This document shows positions 8,725 to 17,152 of a stretch of DNA of 64,000 nt, piece after piece. Source of the DNA: Fidelibacterota bacterium (GTDB lineage: Bacteria; Fidelibacterota; Marinisomatia; Marinisomatales; UBA1611); assembly GCA_016784605.1 (NCBI GenBank), contig JADHUI010000002.1, forward strand, positions 1 through 64,000, in the 5' to 3' direction. The notes under the pieces are model-generated. The model had not been told where the DNA came from and ran no database searches. It was given only the letters and a program-made list of their open reading frames with translations. How positions within the stretch are numbered: the first letter of the stretch is position 1; every line of letters begins with the position of its first letter. The position numbers and the translations under genes are program-made.

Positions 8725-9273
8725 TTAAACTTTTAAGAAGGATTCAGCGTTTTCCCATTCGCCTTTTTCCCATTTGAAACTTTTTGTTTTATCCACCAAA
8801 ATTTGGCCATCTGTTGCAACTGAAATTTTATATCTTTCTAACGGACGAGGGGCAGGACCTTCAAAATTTATGCCGGTCATTCGAAATCCACTTCCATGAC
8901 AAGGGCATTTGAATTTATTTTCTGTTCCAAGCCAATTGGGTGTACATCCTAAATGGGTACATACCGTTGAAAGGGCAAAAATGGATTCTTCATCTCTTAC
9001 CATCCAAACATTGAATTTTTTCTTATATCGTGTATCCACAAAATTCGAAGCATAATCGTTTGGGAATCCCGCTTTAAATGTTTGAGGTGGCTCAAATAAT
9101 ACATTCGGAAAAAGAAAGCGAACTATAACGGTGAAAAATCCACCCGTTGCGGCAGAAAATGCAATCCAACCCACAGTCATCCATCTGAAAAAACCGCGGC
9201 GCCCGAGCGCATTATCATCTTTTTCTGCTGGAGTTACAGAAGCAGGCGGTGTTGTTTTAATGTCTTCAGTCAT
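8725..9273 (-). CDS. Rieske 2Fe-2S protein of the bc complex
   Basis: Protein of 182 residues with an N-terminal membrane anchor preceded by RRGFFRWMT, which fits a Tat-type twin-arginine signal for export of a folded Fe-S protein. The two cluster-binding boxes CTHLGCTPNW and CPCHGSGF are intact: two Cys and two His ligands, plus the disulfide Cys. The family shuttles one electron from quinol to the c-type haem. It is encoded four bases downstream of the HEAT-repeat gene and just before cytochrome b, a standard order for bc operons. Confidence 0.95.
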   Translation of the reverse strand: MTEDIKTTPPASVTPAEKDDNALGRRGFFRWMTVGWIAFSAATGGFFTVIVRFLFPNVLFEPPQTFKAGFPNDYASNFVDTRYKKKFNVWMVRDEESIFALSTVCTHLGCTPNWLGTENKFKCPCHGSGFRMTGINFEGPAPRPLERYKISVATDGQILVDKTKSFKWEKGEWENAESFLKV

Positions 9274-9276
9274 AAT

Positions 9277-10152
9277 TTAAATAACCCTATTGTATGCTGA
9301 TTTTAATGATTTTATTGCTGCATCGCGTATAGCCAAATTAGGCTCTGATGTGGCAACTTTTGCTAATTGATCTTCAAATTGATTATCTGGAAATTGGGCA
9401 GCGATATATATTGCTACAAGCATTGCTTGATTTTTTTCATTTTCATCTACTTCAGGAAAAGAGTCAAAATACGAGCGATCCATTAAATTCGTAATAATGT
9501 GATTACCAGATTGGTCTCCCATTTTAGCCAATGCTATCGCGGAATCCCAACGAATATTTGGTTCTTCATCTTCTAATAATTTTTTTAATGTTGGAATGGA
9601 TTTTAAATGCCCGATCTTTCCGAGAGCAATTGTCGCAGCCAATCGTTCTTCTACAATTTTAGAATTGAGAGATAATTGGTCCAAGGAAGATACAGCTTCT
9701 TCGTATTGAATCATCCCGATGGCTTGAATAGCCGCCAGCCGAGCAATACGGTCTTCATCAGACAGCCCCTTTAATAGAGTTGGTCCAAAAACAGCTCTTC
9801 GCGTTTGTCCCATAGCGAGAGCAAGATATGTTCGAACTTTAGCATCATCATGAATGGACTTTTTATAAGCTGAAATCATTTGATTGTTGAAATCCATCTC
9901 ATCAGGGATTAAATCGGGTTGTGCTAGAATTTTTGATAATTCATAAGCTGACTGCCAACGTTTAGATGCAGAACCTGCCCGAACATCATTTAAATAATCA
10001 TAAGCATTGTTGGATTCAAAAGTGATGAATTTAAATAAAAGAAAAAATACAGCACCAAAAATAGCAATCATGAATGGAACGAGAAAGAAGGAATAAAACA
10101 GGACATAAATCCTGCTATTTTCTTTTGCATTTAATTTGTCTTTTAAACTCAT
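9277..10152 (-). CDS. Membrane-anchored HEAT-repeat protein of the bc operon
   Basis: Protein of 291 residues. One N-terminal membrane helix (about 15-42) is followed by a helical-repeat region of HEAT/PBS-lyase type, recognisable in the recurring pattern ARLAAIQAIGMI, ERLAATIALGKIG and IRWDSAIALAKMGD. Such repeats form protein-protein interaction surfaces. Its position directly before the Rieske gene, with a 3-base gap, implies a structural or assembly role in the cytochrome bc complex. This role is inferred from context only. The ATG follows immediately after the stop of the 50-residue gene upstream. Confidence 0.82.
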   Translation of the reverse strand: MSLKDKLNAKENSRIYVLFYSFFLVPFMIAIFGAVFFLLFKFITFESNNAYDYLNDVRAGSASKRWQSAYELSKILAQPDLIPDEMDFNNQMISAYKKSIHDDAKVRTYLALAMGQTRRAVFGPTLLKGLSDEDRIARLAAIQAIGMIQYEEAVSSLDQLSLNSKIVEERLAATIALGKIGHLKSIPTLKKLLEDEEPNIRWDSAIALAKMGDQSGNHIITNLMDRSYFDSFPEVDENEKNQAMLVAIYIAAQFPDNQFEDQLAKVATSEPNLAIRDAAIKSLKSAYNRVI

Positions 10153-10305
10153 TTATTTCATTTCCGATTTAGATTCAATTTTATCCCAAACAATATTAAG
10201 GCGTTTTTCTAATTTTCTTACTTTTCTCTTCATGGAAAAAAGTTCGCTTACCAAAAGTAGCGCAAATATTAATGTAAGAATTGTTATTAAAGGTAAAATG
10301 TTCAT
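10153..10305 (-). CDS. Small single-helix membrane protein (50 aa) of the bc operon
   Basis: This ORF is below the track's length limit. It begins MNILPLITILTLIFALLLVS and continues with a basic, amphipathic tail (MKRKVRKLEKRLNIVWDKIE). One N-terminal membrane helix and a charged, possibly coiled-coil tail are visible. Its start overlaps the upstream stop in ATGA, and its stop abuts the HEAT gene's ATG (TAAATG), so it is firmly embedded in the operon. The layout resembles small haem-exporter or oxidase accessory peptides such as CcmD/CcoQ, but no homology is claimed. Confidence 0.72.
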   Translation of the reverse strand: MNILPLITILTLIFALLLVSELFSMKRKVRKLEKRLNIVWDKIESKSEMK

Positions 10306-10457
10306 TTTTCACCTGTAGCTTGATTTGAATCATTTTTTAACTGTAATCCAAGTAAGATGGGAAAAAAGAATAATATGATCAGTCCTACACCTAGGAACCC
10401 TACAGCCCAATGCATATGATCCATTAACCACGAAAGAGTTAGCCATTTAAAATCCAT
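10302..10457 (-). CDS. Small membrane protein (51 aa) of the bc operon
   Basis: The track ORF starts at 10493, but the second Met (MDFKWLTLSWLMDHMHWAVG) is one base after the upstream stop (TAAAATG) and is the better start. One strong membrane helix (WAVGFLGVGLIILFFFPILLGLQL) is preceded by a His/Trp/Met-rich segment that could face the membrane surface. The gene overlaps the next one by 4 nt. It may be a small subunit of the cytochrome complex; no family is recognised. Confidence 0.68.
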   Translation of the reverse strand: MDFKWLTLSWLMDHMHWAVGFLGVGLIILFFFPILLGLQLKNDSNQATGEK

Positions 10458-10458
10458 T

Positions 10459-10569
10459 TTATAATACCCAATAAACCATGGTAATGTAAACAATGAGCAA
10501 AAGAGTTGTTACCACCATGGATATCCATTGCGATCGACTAATTTTTGGTGTGGAACTATTGGAAGACAT
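10459..10569 (-). CDS. Tiny membrane protein (36 aa) of the bc operon
   Basis: The track's 61-residue ORF begins inside the upstream gene. The likely product starts at the Met of MSSNSSTPKISRSQWISM, one base after the upstream stop (TAATATG). It has a polar 18-residue N-terminus and one membrane helix (VVTTLLLIVYITMVYWVL) that ends at the C-terminus. Its place between coupled genes supports it. The function is unknown; it could be a single-helix subunit or assembly factor. Confidence 0.55.
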   Translation of the reverse strand: MSSNSSTPKISRSQWISMVVTTLLLIVYITMVYWVL

Positions 10570-10570
10570 A

Positions 10571-11668
10571 TTATGATTTGGCTCGCTTAGCTTTGACAAT
10601 GGCCGCTTTAATTTTGCCTCGTAGAACTCGACTCTCCAAAGCATTTATTTCATCCATATCCCCAGAAATACCATCAGCGATTAATCTGGCAATCAATTCG
10701 TCTTCAGATTCTGATGAAGATGGTTCTTCAATTGAAGCGGGTGTTGAACTGATTTCTGGCATGGGAGGTACCGCACCCGTTCTCTTTGCCCTGACTAATC
10801 CAGCCTTGGCTAATCCACGAGTTGGTTTTTCTGAAATACTATTAATCACATCCATATTTCCTTGAATGCCCATGTTGATCGCATAAGCAATGTATTCTTC
10901 ACGTGACCCAAATCCGCCCCATTGGGATTCTGTAGAGTCTTGACTTGACTCACTTTCAGTTTGATTGAAATCTACTTTTGGTACAATGGAGTCTAAGGAT
11001 GATAATGTATGAGCTTCACGATCATAAAACCGTCTTATAGATAAGAACGAAAATAAACCTTCACATTTTTTATGATATTTAACAAATACACCCAATTCAT
11101 GCACATCCAATGAAAAAGTAATCACTTCTTTATATAATGGACTAAATCGCATTTCGAGAATCAATTCTTTCTCGGGTTTGAATGACTTAATCGTGCATTT
11201 GAAATAGTTAGATAGGGAAAATGGTCGAATTTTAAATTGTGTGCCTGATTTTAATTCAATTCTATCAAAGGAAAATTGTGACACATACCGATCAACATCC
11301 ACAATGGGTAATGCTCGCTGGACGCGAGGCATCCACACATTTAATAGACTTAATGAAGTAATCGTTTTCCAAAGAATATCTGGTGTCGTTGAAAAAAAGT
11401 GCTGAATGGTACTTTCTGCACAAAAAGGGGAAAACGATGATGTGGCAAAATTCGCATCAGGAGTCGGGAAAACGGATGATTTATATTGGGGTACTGCACG
11501 TGATACGCCTGATATTTCTAAATCATGCGTTGTATAATGTTTCACCCGTCCATCAGCCGTTTCAACTTCAAACCGCGTTGGGTAGTGATATATTTTTTTT
11601 AATGTTCCTTCTTCCCCCGTAGAAAGAACTTTACAGGTTGTCCCTAAATCGACCTGATGTAAACTCAT
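10571..11668 (-). CDS. START/SRPBCC-like protein with C-terminal tandem repeats, first gene of bc operon
   Basis: Protein of about 365 residues from the ATG at 11668; the track's start at 11701 is a TTG. It has three parts. A small beta-rich N-terminal module comes first (VDLGTTCKVLSTGEEGTLKKI, reminiscent of KOW/CarD-like barrels). The middle region (about 90-230) has the layout of an SRPBCC/START-type ligand-binding fold (TTPDILWKTITSLSLLNVWMPRV). A Ser/Glu-rich linker then leads to two copies of a roughly 40-residue repeat (EYIAYAINMGIQGNMDVINS and ELIARLIADGISGDMDEINA, each ending in AKR). No signal peptide is seen, so it should be cytoplasmic. It heads the cytochrome bc operon. Its function is unknown. 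Confidence 0.72.
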   Translation of the reverse strand: MSLHQVDLGTTCKVLSTGEEGTLKKIYHYPTRFEVETADGRVKHYTTHDLEISGVSRAVPQYKSSVFPTPDANFATSSFSPFCAESTIQHFFSTTPDILWKTITSLSLLNVWMPRVQRALPIVDVDRYVSQFSFDRIELKSGTQFKIRPFSLSNYFKCTIKSFKPEKELILEMRFSPLYKEVITFSLDVHELGVFVKYHKKCEGLFSFLSIRRFYDREAHTLSSLDSIVPKVDFNQTESESSQDSTESQWGGFGSREEYIAYAINMGIQGNMDVINSISEKPTRGLAKAGLVRAKRTGAVPPMPEISSTPASIEEPSSSESEDELIARLIADGISGDMDEINALESRVLRGKIKAAIVKAKRAKS

Positions 11669-11836
11669 ACTTTTTTTACTTTTTTTAAATTGTGACGACA
11701 ACTCAATGATTCATACCATTATTGCGTCAAATACAGACACGGAAGATATTAAGATATTTCATTAAATGAAAAAAATATTTCATATTTATGCTTATAGTTT
11801 ATAGATCAAATAAATGATTAAATTAATCATCTCAAA

Positions 11837-12769
11837 ATGAAATATTTTTCACGATTTTCAATCATAACAACCTTATTAACTTACATCCTAATATTTGTAG
11901 GCGGTCTAGTTCGTGTATCAGGCGCAGGAATGGGGTGTCCCGATTGGCCAAAGTGTTTTGGTCGTTGGATTCCACCAACGAGCCTTGACCAATTACCGTC
12001 CCATATTGATCCTGCTCAATTTAATATCGTCTTAGCTTGGATTGAATATTCTAATCGTTTAGTCGGTGTGGTTATAGGACTCATGATAACCGCTACATTG
12101 ATTCTTGCATATAAATATTATAAAAATGAAAAAAAAGTAATAATGCCCATTTTTATTTCTTTCGTTTTAGTTGGGCTCGTTGGATGGCAAGGAAGCCAAG
12201 TTGTTGGGACTGTCCTTAATCCATTTACGGTTTCTCTCCATATGGTTTTAGCTCTTTTTGCAATCTCCTTTCTCATAGCGGGAACTCAGAATGCTTATTA
12301 TTTGGCTTATCCCGATGATGAAAAAAACAGCTATTATCCTTGTAAAATGAAATATGGCTTTTGGGTCATGGGAATCACATTGTTTATAGAAATTATTTTA
12401 GGGACAGAATTAAGAGCTGGATTGGAAATGGTGCGCAGAGATAACCCACTTGTTGAAAGTATATTATTGCTCAAAATGATGGGGCCATTTAAATATATGC
12501 ATACAATATTGGGTATAACACTTGCAGGTGCATCTTGGTGGATTTGGTATTATTTTACACAAAAAAGTGAAAATGCATCACCGACAACAAAACGAGCTAG
12601 TTTAGCCATAATGGGATTAGTGATAATTCAAATCATCGTTGGAGAGCTAATGGTATTCTCAAGTGTGAACCCCATTTATCAATTATTTCATATGTGGAGT
12701 GCAACCTGGGTTTTGGGATTGCTCATTGTAGAATACGGAGCTTGGAAACGGTCCGGAGATTTAAATTGA
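11837..12769 (+). CDS. ctaA: Haem A synthase (COX15/CtaA family)
   Basis: Eight-helix membrane enzyme of 310 residues that oxidises the C8 methyl of haem O to give haem A for cytochrome oxidases. The family signature GGLVRVSGAGMGCPDWPKCF is intact, including the Cys pair, as are the conserved His-bearing helices (SLHMVLALF, YMHTILGIT, QLFHMWSATW). It is the first gene of a haem/copper delivery operon with sco, ctaB and a DUF420 gene, and its stop overlaps the TTG start of sco. The oxidase structural genes are not in the window. Confidence 0.94.
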   Translation: MKYFSRFSIITTLLTYILIFVGGLVRVSGAGMGCPDWPKCFGRWIPPTSLDQLPSHIDPAQFNIVLAWIEYSNRLVGVVIGLMITATLILAYKYYKNEKKVIMPIFISFVLVGLVGWQGSQVVGTVLNPFTVSLHMVLALFAISFLIAGTQNAYYLAYPDDEKNSYYPCKMKYGFWVMGITLFIEIILGTELRAGLEMVRRDNPLVESILLLKMMGPFKYMHTILGITLAGASWWIWYYFTQKSENASPTTKRASLAIMGLVIIQIIVGELMVFSSVNPIYQLFHMWSATWVLGLLIVEYGAWKRSGDLN

Positions 12770-13365
12770 AAAAAGAATCCATCATTTTAGCTGTCATTAT
12801 GGTTCTAGGGCTAATGGTTATTGGAGCTACTTGGGTTGTTAAACAAGCATCTCAAGCACAAAAATCTGCCATTCCAACTTTAAATAAGGTACCGTCTTTT
12901 TTAGCCATATCGCATTTGAATCAACCTTTTACTGATAAAGATTTTATAGGAAGAATTACAATATTGGACTTCATGTTTACCCAATGTACAGGTCCTTGCC
13001 CAATCATGTCTTCAAATATGAAAAAGCTTTATGACCAATACGCTAATGTAGAACATGTGCAATTTGTTTCCATTACGGTTGATCCTACAAATGATGATAT
13101 TGAAACGTTGGCGGCTTATGCAGACGCACATGAAGTATTTGATGATCGATGGCACTTTTTACGTGCAGAAAATCCAAAAGTAGCTGAATTAAGTCAAAAT
13201 GGGTTTAAATTATATGCCAAAGAATTGCCTGTGGGACATGCGATTAAATTTGTATTAATTGATGAAAGAGGGAATATTCGTCAATATTATGATGGTTTAG
13301 AAGAAGCCAGTATCGCTATCTTGCGCTCCAATATTAATCAATTAGTGAAAGATTTGAACCCTTAA
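12766..13365 (+). CDS. SCO1/SenC family copper chaperone
   Basis: Thioredoxin-fold protein of 199 residues with a single N-terminal membrane anchor (IILAVIMVLGLMVIGATWVV). It has the Cu-binding motif CTGPCPIM (CxxxC) and the distal His in VGHAIKFVLID. The track ORF starts at 12694 inside ctaA, but the N-terminus makes sense only from TTG 12766, which overlaps the ctaA stop (TTGA). SCO proteins insert Cu into CuA of cytochrome c oxidase. Placed between ctaA and ctaB, it fits oxidase assembly. The end overlaps ctaB in TAATG. Confidence 0.9.
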   Translation: MKKESIILAVIMVLGLMVIGATWVVKQASQAQKSAIPTLNKVPSFLAISHLNQPFTDKDFIGRITILDFMFTQCTGPCPIMSSNMKKLYDQYANVEHVQFVSITVDPTNDDIETLAAYADAHEVFDDRWHFLRAENPKVAELSQNGFKLYAKELPVGHAIKFVLIDERGNIRQYYDGLEEASIAILRSNINQLVKDLNP

Positions 13366-14246
13366 TGGAAAAAGAATACAAACCAGCCCCAACACGATTT
13401 AGTGCCTTTGTGGAATTAACAAAACCACGTATTACTCTATTAGTTGTGATTACAACAGCTTTTGGATTTTATTTAGGCGGGCGAGGGTTTCAATCTATTT
13501 TCCCCTTGATATCTGTTTTAATGGGGACAGCCCTTGTCTCTTCAGGAGCAGGTGCAATTAATCATTATATGGAACGAGAAACAGATCGGTTAATGATACG
13601 GACCCGCAATAGGCCCATTCCTGCGGGAATTTTGCAACCAGAAGAAGTATTTTGGTTTGGCTTTATTTTAATATTTTCCGGTGTATTTATTTTATTAGCC
13701 TTTGTCAATTTATTAACGTCGTTTATGGCTTTATTAACGGCCTTTTTGTATATATTTATTTATACTCCTTTAAAAAAGGTAACATGGTTAAATACCTCCA
13801 TCGGAGCAATTCCAGGCTCTATTCCCCCTTTAGGTGGATGGGCAGCTGCAACAGGACAATTGGATCAGGCGGCTTGGGTTTTGTTTGCCATTATGTATTT
13901 ATGGCAACATCCACATTTCTATGCGATTGCCCAATTATGTAAACAAGATTATGCACGAGCTGGTTTACAAATGTTACCTGTTTTAGACAATTCTCTGAAA
14001 AGAACAAATAGGCAAATATTATGGCATTCCGCATTATTAATTCCTATTTCGGTGTTACCGTCATTGTTGGGTATTTCTGGTTCACTTTATTTTGTGGGAG
14101 CCGGTATTATGAGTATTGGGTATTTGTTAGCAGGATTACCCATTCTTCGAAAAGATCAAATGGATAGAGCTAAATTTTTATTAAAAGTATCCGTTATTTA
14201 TCTTCCTGCTTTATTTGCCCTTATCATCATTGATTTATCTTATTAG
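13365..14246 (+). CDS. ctaB: Protohaem IX farnesyltransferase (haem O synthase)
   Basis: UbiA-family prenyltransferase of 293 residues with about eight to nine membrane helices. It adds a farnesyl group to haem B to make haem O, the precursor of haem A. Visible signatures include NHYMERETDRLMIRTRNRP (the Asp/Arg-rich prenyl-diphosphate site, N-x4-E-x2-D) and the second loop YLWQHPHFYAIA. The start codon overlaps the sco stop, so the genes are translationally coupled. It acts in the cytoplasmic membrane together with CtaA from the same operon. Confidence 0.95.
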   Translation: MEKEYKPAPTRFSAFVELTKPRITLLVVITTAFGFYLGGRGFQSIFPLISVLMGTALVSSGAGAINHYMERETDRLMIRTRNRPIPAGILQPEEVFWFGFILIFSGVFILLAFVNLLTSFMALLTAFLYIFIYTPLKKVTWLNTSIGAIPGSIPPLGGWAAATGQLDQAAWVLFAIMYLWQHPHFYAIAQLCKQDYARAGLQMLPVLDNSLKRTNRQILWHSALLIPISVLPSLLGISGSLYFVGAGIMSIGYLLAGLPILRKDQMDRAKFLLKVSVIYLPALFALIIIDLSY

Positions 14247-14260
14247 AATATAAAAAAGTA

Positions 14261-14779
14261 ATGCAGAATCAAGATTCATTCTGGCTTAAAATAATCTATA
14301 TTTTTTCCGCAATTCTAGTCATCGCAGTAGCATTTTTAATTCTTGGTCCACGTCCAGAAGGTTTGGATTCTGCAATCGATGTTTCATTTTTGCCCAAAGC
14401 AAATGTTATTACAAATGGATTTACACTTTTCTTTTTATTGAGTGCATTTTATTTTATTCGAAAGAAACAAATTACAAAACATCGAAATAGGATGTTATCA
14501 GCCTTTGCTTCTTCGACAGCTTTTTTAGTTTCTTACGTCATTTACCATTGGTTTAAAAGTGGCCCTAAATTATATACGGGAGATTTTACCACTCTTTATT
14601 ATGTCATTTTATTTTCTCATATTTTGCTTGCTACGGTGATTATCCCCATGGCGCTTATTACTCTGTATCGTGGATGGAATAATCAGTTGACTAAACATAA
14701 ATATATTGCAAAAATAACTCTCCCGATTTGGTTATATGTTTCGGTTACGGGTGTTGTGATTTATTTCATGTTATATTAA
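14261..14779 (+). CDS. DUF420 family membrane protein (CtaM-like)
   Basis: Protein of 172 residues with five hydrophobic helices. Family features are visible: FLPKANVITNGFTLFFLLSA near the N-terminus, HRNRMLSAFASSTAFL, YHWFKSGP and ILLATVIIPMALITL, with His residues on helices that could bind haem or Cu. DUF420/CtaM proteins are found with cytochrome oxidase operons and, in Gram-positive bacteria, are needed for aa3 oxidase maturation. Here it closes the ctaA-sco-ctaB operon. It converges, 7 bases apart, with the next minus-strand gene. Confidence 0.88.
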   Translation: MQNQDSFWLKIIYIFSAILVIAVAFLILGPRPEGLDSAIDVSFLPKANVITNGFTLFFLLSAFYFIRKKQITKHRNRMLSAFASSTAFLVSYVIYHWFKSGPKLYTGDFTTLYYVILFSHILLATVIIPMALITLYRGWNNQLTKHKYIAKITLPIWLYVSVTGVVIYFMLY

Positions 14780-14786
14780 AAAAATT

Positions 14787-15059
14787 TCACACCAAGCGAC
14801 TAAAAATACCAACAGCGAGTTCTATCCATATGGTGATGAAAATGGCTATAATCAGAATCATCATATAAATGCGCCGGCTACCTGAAATATTTCTATATAC
14901 CAAAACAATCAAGCTTCCTGCGGTAAAAAGCATCAAGCCCATAATAATGAAATCTATGTAATCCCAATTCACTTCATGTGTGAATTGCATTGCAATCAAA
15001 GGAATAAGTAATAGCACACCCGATATAAGAGCAACCCAATTGAAAATGCTGTTCCGCAT
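14787..15059 (-). CDS. Hypothetical three-helix membrane protein (90 aa)
   Basis: Small integral membrane protein from ATG 15059; the track's start at 15086 is a TTG and less likely. It begins MRNSIFNWVALISGVLLLIP. The segment MQFTHEVNWDYIDFIIMGLMLF matches a small conserved hypothetical family seen widely in Bacteroidetes and proteobacteria (hydrophobic, with a V-x-W-x2-x-D-F loop). Three membrane helices are evident. Function is unknown. Confidence 0.75.
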   Translation of the reverse strand: MRNSIFNWVALISGVLLLIPLIAMQFTHEVNWDYIDFIIMGLMLFTAGSLIVLVYRNISGSRRIYMMILIIAIFITIWIELAVGIFSRLV

Positions 15060-15122
15060 AATTACTTCATTAATTTTCTTGTTCAAGAGGATAATCGCTT
15101 GGTGATCTGCCCAATAACGATG

Positions 15123-15830
15123 TTAATAAAATTTCAAGTTTTTATATACTTCGTTTGCCCCATTTGAAATAAAAATAGTGGAGACTACAAATGAAATAAC
15201 GATTATTTTTTGAGAAACAACTTGAAAGGTTAAACCATATAAAGAATCTTTCCCATCTGGGCCAAATTCTAATATTAATACATAGCCAAATAAAATGCAT
15301 GCAAACACAATATATAATAAAGCATATTTGTTTTCCCATTCTTGCGATTTATAAATAGCGACAATATATAAAATAGCCGTAATTAAATAAGATCGAAATG
15401 CCCAATGAACAAAAAACATATGTGCATCTAAATATAAATTGGATGGGGTTAGTGCAATTCCAGAAAATGCAATCCCTGACGTAATGGCGATTATAGATGC
15501 AATGATCGCTATTTTGTATGTTATTGGATTTTGTTTAAATAACATTGGCAAATAAAAATAAAATAAGCATGTAAGAAGCCCAATGATTAATAATCCATTA
15601 TTAAAGAAAAAACTTGCATAAAAATTTGGTGTACCATCCATGGTTTGAGTTTGTCCTAAATCACTAAAATAATTTTGACTAAAAACATATGATTCACACG
15701 CGGGATTTTGGTAAGTGCCTCCAGGATAAATAACCATGGCAATCATATTAAACAAAATAAACCCAATTGCTCCATAAAAGGGTAAACGAAAAGCAAAATA
15801 CTCTATGGATATACCATTATTTTTAAACAT
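15123..15830 (-). CDS. DUF998-like membrane protein (235 aa)
   Basis: Integral membrane protein with six to seven hydrophobic helices. The loop after the first helix, MVIYPGGTYQNPACESYVFSQNYFSDLGQT, has the pattern (YPGGT...N.FSDLG) typical of DUF998 proteins. A later SGIALTPSNLYLDAHMFFVHW segment also fits. The family has no assigned function. It precedes the 90-residue membrane protein on the same strand by a short gap, so the two may be co-transcribed. Confidence 0.72.
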   Translation of the reverse strand: MFKNNGISIEYFAFRLPFYGAIGFILFNMIAMVIYPGGTYQNPACESYVFSQNYFSDLGQTQTMDGTPNFYASFFFNNGLLIIGLLTCLFYFYLPMLFKQNPITYKIAIIASIIAITSGIAFSGIALTPSNLYLDAHMFFVHWAFRSYLITAILYIVAIYKSQEWENKYALLYIVFACILFGYVLILEFGPDGKDSLYGLTFQVVSQKIIVISFVVSTIFISNGANEVYKNLKFY

Positions 15831-15968
15831 ATGTTTTTGAAGTTTGGTTGATATTAATCTTGCAAGTTAATTAATAAATACCGTTTTCGTGAATAGATAT
15901 TAATCCCTTATTTTTGTTATAACTCATATCACACATTGCTGATTCTGAAATACGGATAAATCATTCCA

Positions 15969-17138
15969 TCATTTAAGTAGAAGCATTTTCTTTGTAATGG
16001 ACTTCTTTCCGATTTTGATAGAATAAAAATAGACACCTGAAGGTAAAGCATTTGCATCCCATTGAAAAGAATAAGAGCCGGGTTGCATATTTTGATTAAC
16101 CGGTTGATCAATCAACTGGCCGTTAATACCGTGAATTGAAATATGAACTAAACCGGCTTCTATTATTTCAAAAGAAATAGTTGTCTTAGGATTGAATGGG
16201 TTAGGATAATTCGATAAATAATTATGGGATATAACAAGCCCTTCTTCCAAACTTAAGTTATTCGCTAATTTTAAAGCCACGGGACGATGGTCAGAAATAG
16301 TTTCGTAATATTCATCGAATCCATCATTCATATATTCATCAATGGGAATTGTATAAATAGTTGAACTCGCATTTCCAAAACGATCAAAGAGTTCGTTTGT
16401 GATAAAGATGTGATCAATATGCGACGGCCAATAGGGATAGGACCATTCAGAACTTGTTCCATTTGCAATTTCAATATCGGCGAAAAGAAAATTCAAATCA
16501 TCATCAAGGATTATCTGAAAAACATTGTTTGACGACGGATCTGTAAGGATATCGTTTAAATCACCTAATACAATAACCTTTTCATCAGGCAGATTCAAGT
16601 CGATATACTCTTTTAATAATAGACTGGCATCATATCGGCGTGTTTCTTCATCCCATGGGTCAGACAGATTCATTGACCCATCGCCACAACATTTGAAATG
16701 ATTATTAATGATATAATGTTCCTGGTTTTGATAATTCATTTCCATCACCAAAGGCGAACGAGGAAAGGGGCGCCAATAAGGTTCTTCGATATAAATTTCA
16801 TAAATAGAGTCAATCTCAATCATATTTGTTTTATACACATAGGCTAAACCGCCAAACCAACTTGATTTAAAATAGTAATCATACCCATCTATGTTTTCAA
16901 TCATTTGTTTAAACATATTTGTATCACTTATTTCCTGGAGTGCATATAAATCAATATCAAGAGCTTCAATAATAGTTGAAACAGAGTCAACAGTTGATTG
17001 TCCATTTTTTGGAAACCATTCAATATTCCAAGTCATAATTTCCAATGTATTGTTTGTCCCAAAGGATAAATCGCTCAAATTTTGAGCATATAAGGTTGAA
17101 CAAAAAATAACAATTATAATGTAGTATTTACGCTTCAT
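15969..17138 (-). CDS. Secreted endonuclease/exonuclease/phosphatase-fold protein with T9SS sorting domain
   Basis: Signal peptide (MKRKYYIIIVIFCSTLYAQ) followed by an EEP-superfamily domain. It has TWNIEWFPKNGQ (first Asn), YALQEISD (metal-binding Glu), INNHFKCCGDG, VLGDLNDI (Asp/Asn pair) and SDHRPVAL (catalytic Asp-His). The C-terminal roughly 80 residues form a type IX-style sorting domain (NYPNPFNPKTTISFE ... SGVYFYSIKIG). It should be a surface or secreted phosphoesterase or nuclease, perhaps for scavenging phosphate or DNA; the substrate is not determined. The ATG at 17138 is used because it begins a clean signal peptide; the track's 17150 start is a GTG. Confidence 0.88.
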   Translation of the reverse strand: MKRKYYIIIVIFCSTLYAQNLSDLSFGTNNTLEIMTWNIEWFPKNGQSTVDSVSTIIEALDIDLYALQEISDTNMFKQMIENIDGYDYYFKSSWFGGLAYVYKTNMIEIDSIYEIYIEEPYWRPFPRSPLVMEMNYQNQEHYIINNHFKCCGDGSMNLSDPWDEETRRYDASLLLKEYIDLNLPDEKVIVLGDLNDILTDPSSNNVFQIILDDDLNFLFADIEIANGTSSEWSYPYWPSHIDHIFITNELFDRFGNASSTIYTIPIDEYMNDGFDEYYETISDHRPVALKLANNLSLEEGLVISHNYLSNYPNPFNPKTTISFEIIEAGLVHISIHGINGQLIDQPVNQNMQPGSYSFQWDANALPSGVYFYSIKIGKKSITKKMLLLK

Positions 17139-17152
17139 CTCTAATGCCACTC

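Noticed and set aside
10136-10318. 60-residue plus-strand ORF between HEAT and small genes
   Set aside because: It is opposite the coupled 50-residue membrane ORF, which fits the operon, and has no coding-like features.
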